DNA of 42,134 nucleotides. Source: Thermoplasmata archaeon (GTDB lineage Archaea > Thermoplasmatota > Thermoplasmata > Methanomassiliicoccales > Methanomethylophilaceae). The notes under the pieces are model-generated. The model worked only from the letters and a program-made list of their open reading frames with translations. It ran no database searches and had not been told where the DNA came from. Below are positions 15,527-23,769 of this stretch, piece after piece (position 1 is the stretch's first letter; each line of letters starts with the position of its first letter). Position numbers and translations under genes: made by a program. The stretch spans positions 1-42,134 of the forward strand of contig SUSZ01000019.1 in the NCBI GenBank assembly GCA_015063165.1, read 5' to 3'.

Positions 15527-16474
15527 ATGGAAAGCGGATATGCCATCGAGGCCGAGCACCTCACGAAGGTCTATGGCGATTTCACCGCGATCTCGGACAT
15601 CAACATCCAAGTGAAGAACGGGGACTTCATGGGCCTGGTAGGTCCCAACGGGGCCGGCAAGAGCACCACCCTGAAGGCTATCACCGGTCTCCTGAAACCC
15701 ACATCTGGGACCATCCGCATATCCGGGATCGACCTGAAGGACCATAGACACGCGATGGAGAACGTCGGCTGCGTCATCGAGACTCCGGAACCCTACCCCG
15801 GATTCACCCCGGCGGAGATCATGGAGTACATCGGCAAGATCTACGGCATGGACAAGCGCGAGATAGCCATTAGGTCCCGCGACGTCCTCGAGAGCGTCAA
15901 GATGTGGGAATGGCGCAACAAGAGCATCGGCGGATTTTCCAAGGGAATGCGCCAGAGGATAGTCCTCGCCCAGGCGCTTCTCCCCAACCCGGAGATAATC
16001 ATCCTGGACGAGCCCACCTCGGGTCTCGACCCCAGAGGCATGGTCGAGATGAGGAGGGTCCTCCAGAACCTCAAGACCAAGAACCGCACCCTTCTGATCA
16101 GCACGCATATCCTGAGCGAGGTCTCGGAGCTGTGCGGCTCGGTCACCATGATCAGGGACGGAAGGGTCATCGCATCGGGAGACGTCAGCACCCTCATCCA
16201 CAGCAGGGGATACAGCGGATCCACGCTCACCGTCAACACCGTCGTGCCTATCTCCGCGGAGGTACTCAACAACCTGTCCGGAATGCAGGGAGTCGGAGGA
16301 GCCGAGCGCAAAGGGGAGTGCACCGTCGTCATCACCTTCAACGGAACCCCCGAGCAGCAGATAGCGGTCACCAAAGCGCTGTTCGACAGCGGAGCCGGAG
16401 TCCTCTCCATAAACGAGACCGGGGCCACGCTGGAATCCATGTACATGGAGCTCACGAAGGAGGGATCGTCATGA
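15527..16474 (+). CDS. ABC-2 exporter ATP-binding protein
   Basis: ATPase of a second exporter, 315 residues. Walker A is G-P-N-G-A-G-K-S-T, Walker B is IIILDEPTSGLD, and the signature F-S-K-G-M-R-Q-R is a known variant of LSGGQ in this subfamily. The C-terminal third (after about residue 225) is the regulatory domain. It overlaps the permease gene by four bases (ATGA). The three-gene unit runs ATPase, permease, secreted protein. The cargo is unknown. Confidence 0.9.
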   Translation: MESGYAIEAEHLTKVYGDFTAISDINIQVKNGDFMGLVGPNGAGKSTTLKAITGLLKPTSGTIRISGIDLKDHRHAMENVGCVIETPEPYPGFTPAEIMEYIGKIYGMDKREIAIRSRDVLESVKMWEWRNKSIGGFSKGMRQRIVLAQALLPNPEIIILDEPTSGLDPRGMVEMRRVLQNLKTKNRTLLISTHILSEVSELCGSVTMIRDGRVIASGDVSTLIHSRGYSGSTLTVNTVVPISAEVLNNLSGMQGVGGAERKGECTVVITFNGTPEQQIAVTKALFDSGAGVLSINETGATLESMYMELTKEGSS

Positions 16475-17454
16475 GCCTCGCATCTAGGATCGACCAGCTG
16501 GTGATGCCCAAGCCTAAATCCGAGACCGACGGCTTGACCCGTCCCGAGGACGCTCCCGTCGAGACCGAGGGCAAGGTTGGCTCCGGAACCTGGAAGGAGT
16601 CCGGGTACAGCGCTACGGACGAGGAGGCCCACAGGGATGTGAAATACTCGATCAAATCCAGCCTCTATCAGACCATGACCGTGTTCATGGTCCAGATGAA
16701 GCTGTTCTCAAAGATGAAATGGACGTACATACTCCTGTTCACCGCGCTCCTCATACCCATCATCGCGTTCCTCGCACCGGATTTCATCGACATCCTGAGC
16801 ACCTTCGGATACAGCAAGGGCTACTCCACCACCAAGATCGCAGGCCTACTGTTCTTCCTGCCCCTGATGCTGGGGCTGATGACATCGATCATGTGCGGAA
16901 CCCAGATGCCCTTGGAATTCAAGGAGAGGACCGCCTACATGAACGTCCCTCTGCCCATGTCCAGAGCCTCGTTCTTCTTCGGGAAGTACCTGGCCGGGTT
17001 CGTGATGTGCCTGGGGATCTTCATGTTCGCGTACAGCATGGCTATCGCGACCGCTCTGGCGGATTACGACACCATATTCCCCGACCTCATCCTGAACTCC
17101 ATATTTCTCACCTTGATCGGGGTCATGGCTTACTCCGCTACAGCATACACCCTCGGATGCCTCACCAAGAAAGGATCCTCGATATTCCCGTTCGTCCTGA
17201 TGAGCTTCATAATCCCGCTCATCGTGCTGATCGTCTGCAGCCAGATAGACGACTACACGCTGACCCTTCTCCCGATGTTCCTGGGAGAAGCCGCGCTGGG
17301 AATACTCGGAGCCTCGATGACCGGTTCCGTCGGGATGGTCATCCTCGGCAACATGGACCTCACCCTGACCTGGCTCATGGCCGTCATCGGAATCGTCTGG
17401 ACGATCGTCATGCTCCTGATCGGATACGTCAGGACCGAAAGGAGGGAGATGTGA
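16471..17454 (+). CDS. ABC-2 type permease with acidic cytoplasmic N-terminus
   Basis: Membrane subunit of the exporter above, 327 residues with six predicted helices. The first 85 residues are hydrophilic, rich in Glu, Asp and Pro, and contain no membrane segment, which is longer than usual for ABC-2 permeases. The rest contains long hydrophobic stretches such as L-L-F-T-A-L-L-I-P-I-I-A-F. The ATG at 16471 overlaps the ATPase stop, and the TGA at 17452 overlaps the next ATG. Confidence 0.87.
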   Translation: MSLASRIDQLVMPKPKSETDGLTRPEDAPVETEGKVGSGTWKESGYSATDEEAHRDVKYSIKSSLYQTMTVFMVQMKLFSKMKWTYILLFTALLIPIIAFLAPDFIDILSTFGYSKGYSTTKIAGLLFFLPLMLGLMTSIMCGTQMPLEFKERTAYMNVPLPMSRASFFFGKYLAGFVMCLGIFMFAYSMAIATALADYDTIFPDLILNSIFLTLIGVMAYSATAYTLGCLTKKGSSIFPFVLMSFIIPLIVLIVCSQIDDYTLTLLPMFLGEAALGILGASMTGSVGMVILGNMDLTLTWLMAVIGIVWTIVMLLIGYVRTERREM

Positions 17455-18221
17455 TGGGTTCCAAGAACATCGCTCTCGTCTCTGTCATCCTCATGATGGC
17501 GCTATCCTTCGCCCCCATGTTGGCCGACGACTCCGCGGCCGAGAGCACCGCGAGGATGTCCGACTCGTACGTCCTCACTGCCACCACGACCTTCAGGGAA
17601 GGCACCGTGTTCCGCGACGACTGCGCCTACTTCAGGGCTTCCAACACCGAAGGGATCGCCGCCATGGACGCCCTTCTGGATGATCACGAAGGAGCCAAGC
17701 CGGAAGACGACTCCTCGACCCTCAGGAACGGGGAAGCCGTGAAGATATACTACGCGACGACGACCCTCAACATCTTCAGCGGGTTCAGCATCCCTATCGA
17801 GGTCAAGACCAAGACAGGAACCGACTCGTACAGCGTGACGGCCGACCTCGATACCCTACGCAGCCCGTACTCCCCCGGATTCTTCGTGAAGGCCGGAGAC
17901 GACTTCTCCGTCCGCATCATAAAGGCCGTCGACGACTGCGGAAAGGACGTCCAGTGCTACTACAAGGACGAGAAGGGCGGATACCACGACCTTTCCGAGA
18001 CCTACAAAGGGACGATGAAGAAGACCAAGGAGTTCACCTTCGACACCGTGCCCCCTGTCGGATACGACGGAAGGTTCTACATCGACTTGACCTACGAGAG
18101 CACCGGATTCAGCACCCCTAGCGGTTCGGCAGCCCTGTTCGCCGGGCTCTGCGCCGCTGTGACCATCGCGATCTTCTGCATCCTGGCGTACGCCGGGCTG
18201 AAGCCCAGATGGTCCAAGTGA
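17454..18221 (+). CDS. Secreted, C-terminally anchored protein linked to the exporter
   Basis: A 255-residue protein I do not recognise. The N-terminus is a signal peptide (I-A-L-V-S-V-I-L-M-M-A-L-S-F-A-P-M) and the C-terminus a membrane helix at about 224-246 before a short basic tail, so the domain between should face outward. That domain has a CX5C pair (C-G-K-D-V-Q-C) and mixed beta-type sequence. The gene is translationally coupled to the exporter permease (GGAGGGA at 17441-17447, TGATG), so it probably acts with it, for example as an extracellular accessory subunit. Function is inference only. Confidence 0.75.
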   Translation: MGSKNIALVSVILMMALSFAPMLADDSAAESTARMSDSYVLTATTTFREGTVFRDDCAYFRASNTEGIAAMDALLDDHEGAKPEDDSSTLRNGEAVKIYYATTTLNIFSGFSIPIEVKTKTGTDSYSVTADLDTLRSPYSPGFFVKAGDDFSVRIIKAVDDCGKDVQCYYKDEKGGYHDLSETYKGTMKKTKEFTFDTVPPVGYDGRFYIDLTYESTGFSTPSGSAALFAGLCAAVTIAIFCILAYAGLKPRWSK

Positions 18222-18242
18222 GTTCTTAAAACGAATTAAAGG

Positions 18243-18272
18243 CCGGAAGAAGCCCCCTCGGGGGCTCTCCGG
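18243..18272. terminator. Strong hairpin between convergent genes
   Basis: A-G-C-C-C-C-C (18251-18257) pairs with G-G-G-G-G-C-T (18260-18266), extended by CCGGA (18243-18247) with TCCGG (18268-18272). It sits between the stops of two convergent genes and can end both transcripts. Confidence 0.6.
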
Positions 18273-18274
18273 TC

Positions 18275-19720
18275 TCAGCTGTCCTCCAGCTTGACGCCGT
18301 ACTTCTTGACTGCGCCGTGTCCGCTGAACACCAGCCACTCCCCTGCGCCCATGCGCTGGAACAGGGCCTCCCTCTCGGACTTGCAGACCACCGGGTCGGT
18401 ATCCACGGAGGTCATCAGGATGGGGGCGTACCTGTTGTACTTGGCCTGCTCGGGGGACATCCCATGCATGTTGACGTAGATGTCCCCGGTGAACGCGATC
18501 TTGTGGCCGTAGTCGACTAGGACCACCTCGCCCTTCAGATGCCCTCCTCTGCCCTCGTAGACCTCGAAACGGAGCTCTCCGACATCCAGGAATCCTACAG
18601 GATACAGAGGGACGTCGTTCTCCGGACGGGATTTCCAGAGGATCTTGACCTTCTCGGTGGGAATGGGCTCGTAAGAGGTCAGGACCTTGCATATTCCTAT
18701 GTACGGCTTATGGAGGGGGTTCTTCTCCCTGTATCCGTCCCTCCCCTCGTACTCCTCGCGCATGCACTCCGCGCTGCCTTCGCTGGCCAAGACCTCGTCG
18801 AAAAGAGGGCAGAGGCCGATATGGTCGAGGTCGGCATGGGACACGAGCACCCTCTTCCTGATGCTGTCGAAGTCCGGAAGGACGTCCCTCACTGCTTTCA
18901 GGGTCTCCTCCTCGTAACAGGCGTATCCTGTGTCGACGAACAAGATCTCTCCTTCCGAGACGATTATCGTTATGTTGCTGCCGCACGGTGGCTCTATTAC
19001 GATGATCTCGGTCCTCTCCGAGATCTTATGATGGGATATCCTAGGGTTGTAGGCGTCGCCCTTGCTCGCGACAAGGAGCTCCGCCAGCTTCCCTATAGTG
19101 TCGAACGTATAGTACGGGGACAGTCCTTTCCCGTCCAGGAGCTGCATGGCCATGTTGCAGTAAACCAGGAGCTCCTCCTTCTTGGCCGCGGATATGCCCA
19201 TGGACCTGGATATGGACGAGACGAAAGAGCTGTAGAAGATCGAGTTGTCGTAGACGGTGCCGGAGCTGTTGTAGTTGAGCACGTTCACCTGGCACACCTG
19301 CGAAGCCTCGGAGAGGAATCTGGACACCTCTTCGTTGCTCTCGACGAACAGCCCCATCTTGAACCTCTGGTAGCCGCTGCCGTCCTGCTGCGAGCTGATG
19401 TACGAGATGTTGAACCCGTGCTTCTCTATGAGCTCCAGGATCCTGGTGACTCCTCCAGGCTCGTCCCTCAGGATGAACTCCATCAGCATGACGGACCTCT
19501 CGCTGCTGGGGCCGTGGATGTACCCTATGTCCATAAGCCTCTTGTCGGCCTCGGCCAGCTCTTCAGGAGTGCCGTCGACATCGATGAAAAGAGTGTGAGT
19601 GTCCACAGCCTTGTTGTAGCTGACCCTGGTGATATTGATGCCCAGCTCTGCGAAGCATCTGCTGGCTTTCAGGAATGCGCCGATGTTGTCCGGCATTGTG
19701 GTCACATACGACTTCTTCAT
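18275..19720 (-). CDS. Tandem ACT domains fused to a metallo-beta-lactamase-fold hydrolase
   Basis: A 481-residue fusion. Residues 1-75 and 76-150 are two ACT domains (first: Y-V-T-T-M-P-D-N-I-G-A-F; second: E-F-I-L-R-D-E-P-G-G-V), which usually bind amino acids. Residues from about 235 form a metallo-beta-lactamase fold with S-H-A-D-L-D-H (His295, Asp297, Asp299, His300), a later G-G-H-L-K, the metal-bridging F-T-G-D and a final S-G-H-G. A two-metal hydrolase controlled by an amino acid is the natural reading; the substrate is unknown. The start is the ATG just before the first ACT strand. Confidence 0.85.
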   Translation of the reverse strand: MKKSYVTTMPDNIGAFLKASRCFAELGINITRVSYNKAVDTHTLFIDVDGTPEELAEADKRLMDIGYIHGPSSERSVMLMEFILRDEPGGVTRILELIEKHGFNISYISSQQDGSGYQRFKMGLFVESNEEVSRFLSEASQVCQVNVLNYNSSGTVYDNSIFYSSFVSSISRSMGISAAKKEELLVYCNMAMQLLDGKGLSPYYTFDTIGKLAELLVASKGDAYNPRISHHKISERTEIIVIEPPCGSNITIIVSEGEILFVDTGYACYEEETLKAVRDVLPDFDSIRKRVLVSHADLDHIGLCPLFDEVLASEGSAECMREEYEGRDGYREKNPLHKPYIGICKVLTSYEPIPTEKVKILWKSRPENDVPLYPVGFLDVGELRFEVYEGRGGHLKGEVVLVDYGHKIAFTGDIYVNMHGMSPEQAKYNRYAPILMTSVDTDPVVCKSEREALFQRMGAGEWLVFSGHGAVKKYGVKLEDS

Positions 19721-19840
19721 CGCGACGTGATTATCGATTCACCTTATAATTCCGTCTGGGATTGCATCACCACTCTTTCAGTGGCTATACAATCAAAGAA
19801 AAAGTTGAAACTGGGAGGTTTCGCCCCCCTCGGTTCGGAT

Positions 19841-21088
19841 TCACCGTTTTATCTCTGATGCCAGGTCCTCGACCTTGACCAACTTCTGCTCGCCGGTGGA
19901 CATGTCCCTGAGGGTGACGGAGCCCTCCTCCATCTCCTTGGCTCCGACGATGACGGCGTACCTGGCTCTGATGGCGGAGGCGTACTTGAGGGCCTTGCCC
20001 ATCTTACGGCCCATTATGTCTATGTCGGAGGACACGCCACTGCCGCGAAGGGACGCCACGACCTCTGCCGCCTTCAGCTTCATATCCTCGGAGACGGCCA
20101 GGACGTAGGCGTCGACCCCCTTGGGCTCGTAGACCTTGCCCTCCTTCTCCATCGCGAGGAGTATCCTGTCGAACCCGATGGCGAAACCGGTGGAGAACAC
20201 CTTCTCCCCGCCGAACAGCTCGGAAAGGGTGTAGGATCCTCCTCCGCAGATCTGCTTCTCGGCTCCCAGCGAGGGCGCTTCGGCCTCGAACACCATTCCG
20301 GTGTAGTAGTCGAGCCCGCGTACGACTCCGAGGTCGATCTCGATGTCGTTCACCCCCATGGCGGAAAGATACCCTACGACCTGCCTGAGGTAGTCTCCGG
20401 CATCCCCGGGGACCCTGTCGAGGACGTCGATTCCTCCGACGGTCTCGGTGAGCTCGAAAACGCCGTCGATGTCAGTACCGGACACCCCCATCTCCTCCAG
20501 AAGAGGACGGGCCTCCTCATAGAGCTTCTTGTCGAGCTTCTGGAGGACCTCTGCGGTCCTCTCCGTTGGGACGCCTATGTCGGCTATCCTCTGCCTGAGC
20601 ACCCCGATGTGCCCGATGCGGATCTTGTACTCGTTCAGGCCGAGAGCCTTGATCATGGACGCGGCCATGGAGATGACCTCGGCGTCGGTCTCGGGAGTGG
20701 CGCTGCCGATGAGCTCGGCTCCGAACTGGAAGAACTCCCGGTACCTGCCGCTCTGGGGCCTCTCGTACCTGAAGCACTGGCCGAAATAGAAGATCTTGAT
20801 CGGCTTGGGGTCGTTGCTCATGTTGTTGACGAACATCCTGATGGCAGGCGCCGTCATCTCCGGGCGCAGGGCGATCTCCCTGTCCCCCTTGTCCTTGAAG
20901 GCGTACAGCTCCTTGAGGACGTTGGGTCCGGACCTGAGTATGAACAGCTCCGCGTCCTCGAAGATAGGGGTCTCCACCTCTCTGAACCCGAAGGTCTTGG
21001 CGACATGTCTGAGCTCGTTCTCGTAGAACCTGCGTTTCTCCATCTCGTCCGGGAGGAAATCCCTCGTACCGCGCGGACACTGAATCAT
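19841..21088 (-). CDS. hisS: Histidyl-tRNA synthetase
   Basis: Charges tRNA-His. The 415-residue class II synthetase has motif 1 near residues 40-60, motif 2 F-R-Y-E-R-P-Q-S-G-R-Y-R-E-F, the histidine-A loop V-R-G-L-D-Y-Y-T-G, and motif 3 G-F-A-I-G-F-D-R. A C-terminal anticodon-binding domain (about 320-415) follows. Length is normal for the family. The start at 21088, not 21139, follows from a TATA box 26 bases upstream and from the conserved M-I-Q-C-P-R-G-T-R-D-F opening. Confidence 0.96.
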   Translation of the reverse strand: MIQCPRGTRDFLPDEMEKRRFYENELRHVAKTFGFREVETPIFEDAELFILRSGPNVLKELYAFKDKGDREIALRPEMTAPAIRMFVNNMSNDPKPIKIFYFGQCFRYERPQSGRYREFFQFGAELIGSATPETDAEVISMAASMIKALGLNEYKIRIGHIGVLRQRIADIGVPTERTAEVLQKLDKKLYEEARPLLEEMGVSGTDIDGVFELTETVGGIDVLDRVPGDAGDYLRQVVGYLSAMGVNDIEIDLGVVRGLDYYTGMVFEAEAPSLGAEKQICGGGSYTLSELFGGEKVFSTGFAIGFDRILLAMEKEGKVYEPKGVDAYVLAVSEDMKLKAAEVVASLRGSGVSSDIDIMGRKMGKALKYASAIRARYAVIVGAKEMEEGSVTLRDMSTGEQKLVKVEDLASEIKR

Positions 21089-21110
21089 GTCTGGTCGATA
21101 ACAGACCGTT

Positions 21111-21119
21111 TTATATAAT
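21111..21119 (-). promoter_or_regulatory. TATA box of hisS
   Basis: ATTATATAA on the minus strand, centred 26 bases from the ATG at 21088. Predicts a leaderless mRNA. Confidence 0.6.
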
Positions 21120-21156
21120 TGTTCGACAGGGCGCGACATCCCTGTTCAGATAGAAC

Positions 21157-21166
21157 CTATAAAATC
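21157..21166 (+). promoter_or_regulatory. TATA box of the acetyltransferase gene
   Basis: CCTATAAAAT, centred 26 bases before the ATG at 21188. It excludes the in-frame ATG at 21119 and predicts a leaderless mRNA. Confidence 0.6.
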
Positions 21167-21187
21167 GGATGGAACGATGTACGGAGC

Positions 21188-21760
21188 ATGGCCGAGAAAG
21201 ACACTTTCGAAAGGCTCCGCAGCGGGGAATTCGTAGGGAAGGACAAGGCGGAGTACAGCAAGAAGGCTGTCGAAGGCTACAAGCTCCGCCTGGAATACAA
21301 CCGCCCCGACATAGACGAGGACCATCGCAAGGAGGTCCTGCTGAAGATGTTCAACGCCGACCCTTCCTGCAAGGTCATTCCGCCGGTCTATTTCGATCTG
21401 GGATTCAACATCACCCTCGGCCCGAGAGTCGTCATCAACTACGACGTCGTCCTTCTCGACAGCGCCAGGATAGACATAGAGGAGGCGGCCCTGATCGGCC
21501 CCGGATGCAAGCTTGTGACCGCCATCCATCACATGGATCCCGACAAGAGGTTCGAGGACAACCTCGACATCTGCGGAAAGCCGATAACCATAGGCAAAGG
21601 GGCATGGCTGGGAGCAGGAGTCATCGTCCTTCCCGGGATCACCATCGGAGAAGGAGCGGTCATAGGAGCGGGTTCGGTCGTGACGCATGACGTTCCGCCC
21701 AGGACGCTGGCGGTCGGCAACCCTGCGAGAGTCATAAGGAAACTCGACGACGAGCGATGA
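21188..21760 (+). CDS. Maltose/galactoside O-acetyltransferase family protein
   Basis: Hexapeptide-repeat acyltransferase of the Maa/LacA/NodL type, 190 residues. The N-terminal helical region (about 1-60) precedes left-handed beta-helix repeats such as I-T-I-G-K-G-A-W-L-G-A-G-V-I-V-L-P-G, the family signature. A-I-H-H-M-D-P contains the likely catalytic histidine. It would acetylate a sugar or related hydroxyl using acetyl-CoA; the acceptor is unknown. It is transcribed alone, divergent from hisS. Confidence 0.92.
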   Translation: MAEKDTFERLRSGEFVGKDKAEYSKKAVEGYKLRLEYNRPDIDEDHRKEVLLKMFNADPSCKVIPPVYFDLGFNITLGPRVVINYDVVLLDSARIDIEEAALIGPGCKLVTAIHHMDPDKRFEDNLDICGKPITIGKGAWLGAGVIVLPGITIGEGAVIGAGSVVTHDVPPRTLAVGNPARVIRKLDDER

Positions 21761-21868
21761 AATATCGGCAATACGGAACCGGAACACCCTTTTTCCTGCA
21801 GATTCTAGCGCTGTTCCGCACCTTCCATATACAACAGCCATTAACTCCAGAACTCTCGCACCATCGTT

Positions 21869-21876
21869 TTTATAAC
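21869..21876 (+). promoter_or_regulatory. TATA box of thrS
   Basis: TTTATAAC, giving a transcript start near 21898 and a leader of about 50 bases before the ATG at 21949. The leader shows no regulatory structure I can name. Confidence 0.45.
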
Positions 21877-21948
21877 ACGTCTGCAAATGCCGTGGCAACC
21901 AACAATCCCAGCCTGACTTCGTATTCGGGCGGGTGCTGAGTGATTTAC

Positions 21949-23703
21949 ATGAAAGCATTATACAGCGACGGAACAGTGAAGGAATGCGAGGACGAGCTCA
22001 AAGTTCTGAGGCACACCGCCTCCCACGTGCTCGCACAGGCGGTCCAGAGGCTCTATCCGGGCACCAAGCTCGCTATCGGCCCTGCGATCGACGACGGATT
22101 CTACTACGACTTCGACAAGGAGGGCGGATTCGTCCCCGAGGACCTCGAGAAGCTCGAGGCGGAGATGAAGAAGATCGTCAAGGAGAACCTCAAGCTGGAG
22201 ACCTTCACCAAGCCTCGCGAGGAAGCCATCGAGTACCTGAAGTCCAAAGGAGAGATCTACAAGGTCCAACTCGTGGAAGACCTTCCCGAGGATGCTGTCA
22301 TCAGCTTCTACAAGCAGGGCGAGTTCGTCGACCTCTGCGCAGGACCCCACGCCCTTTACACCAAAGCAGTCAAGGCGTTCAAGCTGCTCTCCATCGCCGG
22401 TGCCTACTGGCGCGGGGACGAGAAGAACAAGATGCTCCAGAGGATCTACGGTACCGCTTTCGCCAGCAAGGAGGCCCTGGACGCCCACCTCACCATGCTC
22501 GAGGAGGCCAAGAAGAGGGACCACCGCAAGCTCGGAAGGGAGCTCGGCCTGTTCGCCATCATGGAGGAGGGCCCCGGATTCCCGTTCTTCCTGCCCAAGG
22601 GAATGGTCCTGAAGAACTCCCTCATCGACTACTGGAGAGAGCTCCACATCAGGGAGGAGTACCAGGAGATCTCCACCCCCATGATCCTCAACCAGGCCCT
22701 CTGGCTGCAGTCAGGCCACTGGGACCACTACAAGGACAACATGTACACCACCACCATCGACGACGAGACCTACTGCATCAAGCCGATGAACTGCCCCGGA
22801 AGCATCCTGGTGTACAAGGTCTACACCCACTCCTACAAGGAACTGCCCCTCAGGACCTGCGAACTCGGACTCGTCCACAGGCACGAGAGGTCCGGAACCC
22901 TCCACGGACTCATGAGGGTTAGGTGCTTCACCCAGGACGACTCGCACATCTTCGTCACCCCCGACCAGATCACCTCCGAGATCACCGGCATCGTCAGGCT
23001 CATCGACGAAGTCTACTCCAAGTTCGGATTCAAGTACCACGTCGAGCTCTCCACCAGACCCGAGGACAGCATGGGATCCGACGAGGACTGGGAGAGGGCC
23101 ACCAACGGCCTCATCACCGCCCTGAAGACCAGCGGCATCGATTACGTCATCAACGAGGGGGACGGCGCCTTCTACGGGCCCAAGATCGACTTCCACCTGG
23201 AGGACTCCATCGGAAGGACCTGGCAGTGCGGAACCATCCAGCTGGACTTCCAGATGCCCCAGAGGTTCGACATCAGCTACGTCGGAGCCGACGGAGAGAA
23301 GCACAGGCCCATAATGATCCACAGGGTCATATTCGGATCCGTCGAGAGGTTCATCGGGATCCTGATCGAGCACTACGCCGGAAAGTTCCCCGTATGGATC
23401 TCTCCTGTCCAGACCAAGGTCCTGTCCGTCTCCGAGAAGACCTTCGGCTACGCGTCCGAGGTCGCCAAGAAGCTCAAAGAAGCCGGGATCAGGATGGAGC
23501 TCGACAACAGGGACGAGAAGATCGGATACAAGATCCGCGAGGCCCAGCTCGAGAAAGTCCCGTACATGCTCGTCCTCGGAGAGAAGGAGAGCGAGGACGG
23601 AACCATCGTCACCGTGAGGTGCAGGGACGGAACCGACGCCGGACAGATGAAGCTCGACGACTTCATCGCCAAGGTCAAGAAAGAGATCGCGGACAGATCC
23701 TGA
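21949..23703 (+). CDS. thrS: Threonyl-tRNA synthetase, bacterial type without TGS domain
   Basis: Charges tRNA-Thr. The 584-residue enzyme carries the bacterial editing domain (H22-x3-H26 in H-T-A-S-H-V-L and later D-L-C-A-G-P-H) rather than the D-aminoacyl-tRNA deacylase-like domain of typical archaeal ThrRS. Zinc ligands are visible in M-N-C-P-G, the motif 2 region H-R-H-E-R-S-G, and M-I-H-R-V. Only about 20 residues precede the editing domain, so the N-terminal TGS domain (about 60 residues in E. coli) is missing. The ATG at 21949 with GAGTGA ahead is preferred over the GTG at 21940. This points to transfer from bacteria. Confidence 0.95.
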   Translation: MKALYSDGTVKECEDELKVLRHTASHVLAQAVQRLYPGTKLAIGPAIDDGFYYDFDKEGGFVPEDLEKLEAEMKKIVKENLKLETFTKPREEAIEYLKSKGEIYKVQLVEDLPEDAVISFYKQGEFVDLCAGPHALYTKAVKAFKLLSIAGAYWRGDEKNKMLQRIYGTAFASKEALDAHLTMLEEAKKRDHRKLGRELGLFAIMEEGPGFPFFLPKGMVLKNSLIDYWRELHIREEYQEISTPMILNQALWLQSGHWDHYKDNMYTTTIDDETYCIKPMNCPGSILVYKVYTHSYKELPLRTCELGLVHRHERSGTLHGLMRVRCFTQDDSHIFVTPDQITSEITGIVRLIDEVYSKFGFKYHVELSTRPEDSMGSDEDWERATNGLITALKTSGIDYVINEGDGAFYGPKIDFHLEDSIGRTWQCGTIQLDFQMPQRFDISYVGADGEKHRPIMIHRVIFGSVERFIGILIEHYAGKFPVWISPVQTKVLSVSEKTFGYASEVAKKLKEAGIRMELDNRDEKIGYKIREAQLEKVPYMLVLGEKESEDGTIVTVRCRDGTDAGQMKLDDFIAKVKKEIADRS

Positions 23704-23743
23704 AACAATACAGCCCCTCGACAAGGGCATCTTCTATCATCAA

Positions 23744-23757
23744 GGGGCTTCGGCCCC
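23744..23757. terminator. UUCG tetraloop hairpin between convergent genes
   Basis: GGGGC-TTCG-GCCCC, a very stable stem-loop between the stops of thrS and the minus-strand HAD gene. Confidence 0.55.
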
Positions 23758-23769
23758 CGATTTCTCCAC

